Of a stretch of 16,806 nucleotides of DNA, positions 13,763-16,806 are shown one piece after another. Position numbers and translations under genes: made by a program. Positions within the stretch are counted from its first letter, which is position 1. Each line of letters starts with the position of its first letter. Source of the stretch: Clostridia bacterium (GTDB taxonomy: Bacteria > Bacillota > UBA994 > PWPR01); assembly GCA_003557085.1 (NCBI GenBank), contig PWPR01000093.1, forward strand, positions 1-16,806, written 5' to 3'. The notes under the pieces are model-generated. The model did not search any database and was not told the origin of the DNA. It worked only from the letters and a program-made list of their open reading frames with translations.

Positions 13763-16387
13763 TTAGTTCTCATTTTTAACTTGTGCTTGTGCTGCAGCAA
13801 GTTTTGCTATAGGCACTCTATATGGAGAACAGCTAACATAATCAAGTCCGACTTTTTGGAAGAACTCAACTGATTTAGCATCACCAGCGTGTTCACCGCA
13901 TACGCCTATTTTCAGATTTGGTTTCGTTTGTCTCCCTAATTTAACACCTATATCTACTAACTGACCTATTCCTTTTTGGTCTATGCTCTGGAATGGATCA
14001 TCAGATAGTATTCCTTTAGCTAAGTAATCATTAATAAATTTCCCTGCATCATCTCTTGAATATCCAAAACCCATCTGAGTAAGGTCGTTAGTTCCAAATG
14101 AGAAAAACTCAGAAATCTCAGCAATTTCGTTTGCTAGAAGTGCTGCTCGAGGGATTTCGATCATTGTCCCTATACTATACTTTATATCAGTATTTCTTTG
14201 ACTTAATATTTCACTTGCTTCATTTTCAATGACTTCCTTCATATAAGCTAACTCCCTTTTTGTTCCTATTAAGGGCACCATAATCTCTGGCATAGGATCA
14301 ATACTGAACTCTTCTTTTACTTCTAGTGCAGCTTCTATTATTGCCCTAGTTTGCATTTTTGCTATTTCAGGATATGTAATTGCCAGTCTGCAGCCTCTAT
14401 GTCCTAACATTGGGTTGATTTCATGTAACTGGCTTATAGTATCTTTAAGTAATTTAATGCTAACATCCATTTCTTTGGCAAGATTTAAGATATCCTCTTC
14501 ATTTGAAGGAAGAAACTCATGGAGTGGAGGATCTAGCAATCTGATTGTAACAGGTTTACTCTCCATTACTTCAAAGAGTTCTTTAAAATCCTTCTTTTGC
14601 ATAGGCAATAGCTTGGTAAGTGCTTTTTGTCTTTGTTCTTTTGTACTGGATAGTATCATTTGCCTAACAACAGGGATACGGTTTTCCTTGAAGAACATAT
14701 GCTCTGTTCGGCATAAGCCAATTCCTTCTACACCAAAGTTCAGAGCTATTTGTGCATCAAAAGCTGTATCTGCATTTGCTCTAATTCCAAGTGATTTTAT
14801 TTCTTCTGCATACTGCATAAGTTTATTAAAGTGCTCAGAAAACTTTGGTTTAGCAGTTTTAATTATACCTTGATAAACTCTTCCTGAGCTTCCATCAAGC
14901 GATATATAATCACCTTCAAAGATTTCTATGCCATTTACTGTAATAACTTTAGCTTCTTCATTAACCCAAAGTTCTTCACAGCCTGCTACACAACACTTAC
15001 CCATGCCCCTAGCAACTACAGCAGCGTGAGAAGTCATTCCACCACGAGAAGTCAATATTCCTAATGCAATATTCATACCTTCAATATCTTCTGGGGAAGT
15101 TTCTTTTCTAACAAGAATTACAGGTTCATTATTAGCAGCAGCCTTAACAGCATCCTCAGCATTAAAATAGACTTTTCCCGTAGCTGCTCCAGGTGATGCA
15201 GGAAGACCTTGAGCTAAAGGTTGCATATTTGCCATAGCGACTGTGTCAAAAGTTGGATGAAGCAATTGGTCTAATGAACTTGGTTCTACTCTCATAATAG
15301 CTTCGCTAGGAGATACAACATTTTCTTCGACTAGTTCAGTAGCTATGCGAACAGCAGCCTCGGCAGTTCTTTTTCCGGCTCTGGTCTGAAGTATATAAAG
15401 TTTTCCTTTTTCTATTGTAAACTCAATATCTTGCATATCTTGGTAATGATGTTCAAGTTTTTTTGCAAGCTCATCAAACTCATGATAAATTTTTGGCATC
15501 ACATTAGCTAATCTAGAGATATCCATAGGGGTTCTGATGCCTGCTACAACATCCTCACCTTGTGCATTAATTAAGTATTCGCCATATAGCTTTCTTTCAC
15601 CAGTAGCAGGATTACGTGTAAAAGCTACACCGGTGCCACAATCATAGCCCATATTGCCAAATACCATTGCCTGAACATTCACAGCTGTTCCCATATCATG
15701 TGATATATTATGGATTTTCCTATAGGTTATGGCACGTGAGTTGTTCCAGGAATCAAAAACAGCTTGAATGGCTAAATATAGTTGTGTCTTAGGTTCTTGT
15801 GGAAAATCTTCTCCTGTAAACCTTTTATGGATATCCTTATACTCTTTAGTAATTAATTTGAGTTGTTCTAAAGTGAAGTCTGCATCACTGCTTATATTGA
15901 ATTCTTTTCTAAACTTATCTAGGAGGTTTTCATAATGGTGCTTTGCAACTCCACAGGCTACATCACTAAACATTTGAATAAATCTTCTATAGCTATCATA
16001 AGCAAAACTAGCGTTATTTGCTTTCACAGCAAGTACTTCAACTGTTTCGTCATTAAGACCTAGATTTAAAATAGTATCCATCATCCCAGGCATAGAAACT
16101 GCTGCTCCAGATCTTATTGAGACAAGTAAAGGATTTTCTATGTCGCCAAAGATTTTACCTGTAACAATCTCTAGCTCATTCAGATGATTGTCAATTTGCT
16201 CTATAATATAACTATTTAGCTCCTTATTGTCTTGATAGTATTTTAAACATGCCTCTGTTGAAACAATAAATCCTGGTGGAACAGGCAAACCAATATTTGT
16301 CATTTCAGCTAAGTTAGCACCCTTGCCGCCTAATAATGATTTTTGCTCAGCATTGCCTTCATTAAAATTAAAAACCCACTTTTTCAT
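13763..16387 (-). CDS. ppdK: Pyruvate, phosphate dikinase
   Basis: An 874-residue cytoplasmic enzyme interconverting pyruvate, ATP and phosphate with PEP, AMP and pyrophosphate; in anaerobes it often works in glycolysis with pyrophosphate. Full family length. The N-terminal nucleotide-binding domain (about 1-340) has GGKGANLAEM at 20-29 and the Arg-rich IRSGAAVSMPGMMDT. The swivelling phosphohistidine domain (about 390-510) carries TSRGGMTSHAAVVARGMG with His454 as the phosphoryl carrier and Thr452 as the residue that regulatory kinases modify in other species. The C-terminal PEP/pyruvate barrel (about 530-874) holds GLCRTEHMF, MIEIPRAAL, SFGTNDLTQ and GVCGEHAGD with Cys830. A GTG directly precedes the ATG; ATG at 16387 is preferred, 7 bases after AGGAGG. 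No PPDK regulatory protein gene is in the window. Confidence 0.97.
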   Translation of the reverse strand: MKKWVFNFNEGNAEQKSLLGGKGANLAEMTNIGLPVPPGFIVSTEACLKYYQDNKELNSYIIEQIDNHLNELEIVTGKIFGDIENPLLVSIRSGAAVSMPGMMDTILNLGLNDETVEVLAVKANNASFAYDSYRRFIQMFSDVACGVAKHHYENLLDKFRKEFNISSDADFTLEQLKLITKEYKDIHKRFTGEDFPQEPKTQLYLAIQAVFDSWNNSRAITYRKIHNISHDMGTAVNVQAMVFGNMGYDCGTGVAFTRNPATGERKLYGEYLINAQGEDVVAGIRTPMDISRLANVMPKIYHEFDELAKKLEHHYQDMQDIEFTIEKGKLYILQTRAGKRTAEAAVRIATELVEENVVSPSEAIMRVEPSSLDQLLHPTFDTVAMANMQPLAQGLPASPGAATGKVYFNAEDAVKAAANNEPVILVRKETSPEDIEGMNIALGILTSRGGMTSHAAVVARGMGKCCVAGCEELWVNEEAKVITVNGIEIFEGDYISLDGSSGRVYQGIIKTAKPKFSEHFNKLMQYAEEIKSLGIRANADTAFDAQIALNFGVEGIGLCRTEHMFFKENRIPVVRQMILSSTKEQRQKALTKLLPMQKKDFKELFEVMESKPVTIRLLDPPLHEFLPSNEEDILNLAKEMDVSIKLLKDTISQLHEINPMLGHRGCRLAITYPEIAKMQTRAIIEAALEVKEEFSIDPMPEIMVPLIGTKRELAYMKEVIENEASEILSQRNTDIKYSIGTMIEIPRAALLANEIAEISEFFSFGTNDLTQMGFGYSRDDAGKFINDYLAKGILSDDPFQSIDQKGIGQLVDIGVKLGRQTKPNLKIGVCGEHAGDAKSVEFFQKVGLDYVSCSPYRVPIAKLAAAQAQVKNEN

Positions 16388-16443
16388 CACAAGTCCTCCT
16401 GAACAATTAATTAGTATATGCTAAATGCAATAATATTATTAAT

Positions 16444-16452
16444 AGTATAGCA
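16444..16452 (-). promoter_or_regulatory. Extended -10 promoter of ppdK
   Basis: On the minus strand: TGCTATACT, TGC at 16452-16450 and TATACT at 16449-16444. Predicted start is near 16437, giving a leader of about 50 bases with AGGAGG next to the start codon. Confidence 0.5.
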
Positions 16453-16485
16453 TAATTGGAGATTATTTAAATACTAATTATTAAA

Positions 16486-16506
16486 AATATCTATACTTTA
16501 GATATT
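16486..16506. repeat. Inverted repeat in the ppdK/lipoprotein divergent region
   Basis: Arms AATATCTA (16486-16493) and TAGATATT (16499-16506) are exact reverse complements around a 5-base centre (TACTT). It lies about 35 bases upstream of the ppdK -10 and about 80 bases upstream of the lipoprotein ATG, a position that would suit an operator. On the plus strand TTTT follows shortly, so a weak hairpin is the alternative. Confidence 0.4.
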
Positions 16507-16586
16507 AGTTTTATGCAGGACTCTTAAAGCTTATCTTGAATATTGTAATGTCCCGATGAATATCTTAATTTGAAAGGAATGAGAAG

Positions 16587-16806
16587 ATGAGGAAAGTTTT
16601 AATCGCGTTACTTTTAGTGTTAGTTATTGTTTTTGTTGCGTGCACACCTGATATTGATACTCAGCCAGAAGAAGACCCTGTTGTTATAGAAGTAGAATAT
16701 GAGGAAGTAGAAGAAGAAATTGAGGAAGATGAAGAAATAGAAGAAGCTGAAGAGATTGTTAGTTTAGCAGACGAGATAATAATACCATTTAGATCTGCTT
16801 CTTATG
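16587..16806 (+). CDS. Acidic predicted lipoprotein, 5' end only
   Basis: The first 73 codons of a gene that runs off the window. The signal is MRKVLIALLLVLVIVFVAC with lipobox FVAC and Cys19. It is followed by a very acidic low-complexity stretch (about residues 27-60, mostly Glu, Val and Ile, with EEVEEEIEEDEEIEEAEE), then IVSLADEIIIPFRSAS, where a folded domain may begin. The Glu-rich stretch probably holds the domain away from the membrane. The ribosome binding site AAAGG (16573-16577) is 9 bases before the ATG. Divergent from ppdK. Function cannot be judged without the rest. Confidence 0.7.
   Translation, partial: MRKVLIALLLVLVIVFVACTPDIDTQPEEDPVVIEVEYEEVEEEIEEDEEIEEAEEIVSLADEIIIPFRSASY

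Noticed and set aside
14415..14873. 152-codon plus-strand frame inside ppdK
   Set aside because: It is antisense to conserved ppdK codons; its Ser/Ile-rich composition is what antisense of AT-rich coding DNA gives.
16536..16565. Promoter TTGAAT ... AATATC/TATCTT before the acidic lipoprotein
   Set aside because: The -10 match is poor and the predicted start would leave almost no leader before the ribosome binding site.

Overview
The window looks like chromosome of a low-GC, strictly or facultatively anaerobic Bacillota, most like Clostridia. The signs are the strong A+T bias, AGGAGG-type ribosome binding sites, Gram-positive style lipoprotein signals, pyruvate phosphate dikinase, and an FNR-like Fe-S regulator beside Ric and DUF438/hemerythrin proteins. 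No RNA gene, CRISPR array, insertion sequence or prophage gene is visible. Genus-level placement is not possible from the sequence alone.

Left part (1-3914): a decaying accessory region. A short lipoprotein (549-1031) lies between two gene relics: a secreted/membrane protein remnant at 299-425 and a lipoprotein remnant at 1053-1414. A DUF5680 protein (1444-1893), a CPBP-type membrane protein with altered motifs (1965-2852) and an alpha/beta hydrolase (2862-3884) follow. The last two form a tight pair that ends at a hairpin shared with the convergent operon.

Central minus-strand block (3915-7012): the best functional unit in the window. An FNR-type regulator with four cysteines at the expected cluster positions is followed by ric (di-iron Fe-S repair), a DUF438-hemerythrin-PAS protein and a DUF454/YbaN membrane protein. 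Between the regulator and ric lies a near-palindromic FNR-like box. Its centre is about 41.5 bases upstream of the start predicted from an extended -10 element, which is the classical geometry for direct activation. Together this reads as a nitric oxide/oxygen-stress response module.

Right part (7143-16806): mostly single genes, each with its own promoter. They are an S41 peptidase lipoprotein, a phosphohexomutase with a TTG start, an aminoglycoside-phosphotransferase-fold kinase with a TTG start, a penicillin-binding/beta-lactamase-fold serine hydrolase with a four-helix membrane tail, a FosA-like fosfomycin-inactivating enzyme, ppdK, and the 5' end of an acidic lipoprotein cut by the window edge. 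Clear hairpin terminators follow the mutase and ppdK.

A feature that recurs throughout is the extended -10 promoter (TGn followed by a TATAAT-like hexamer, no convincing -35). Ten such elements stand at sensible distances before genes here.
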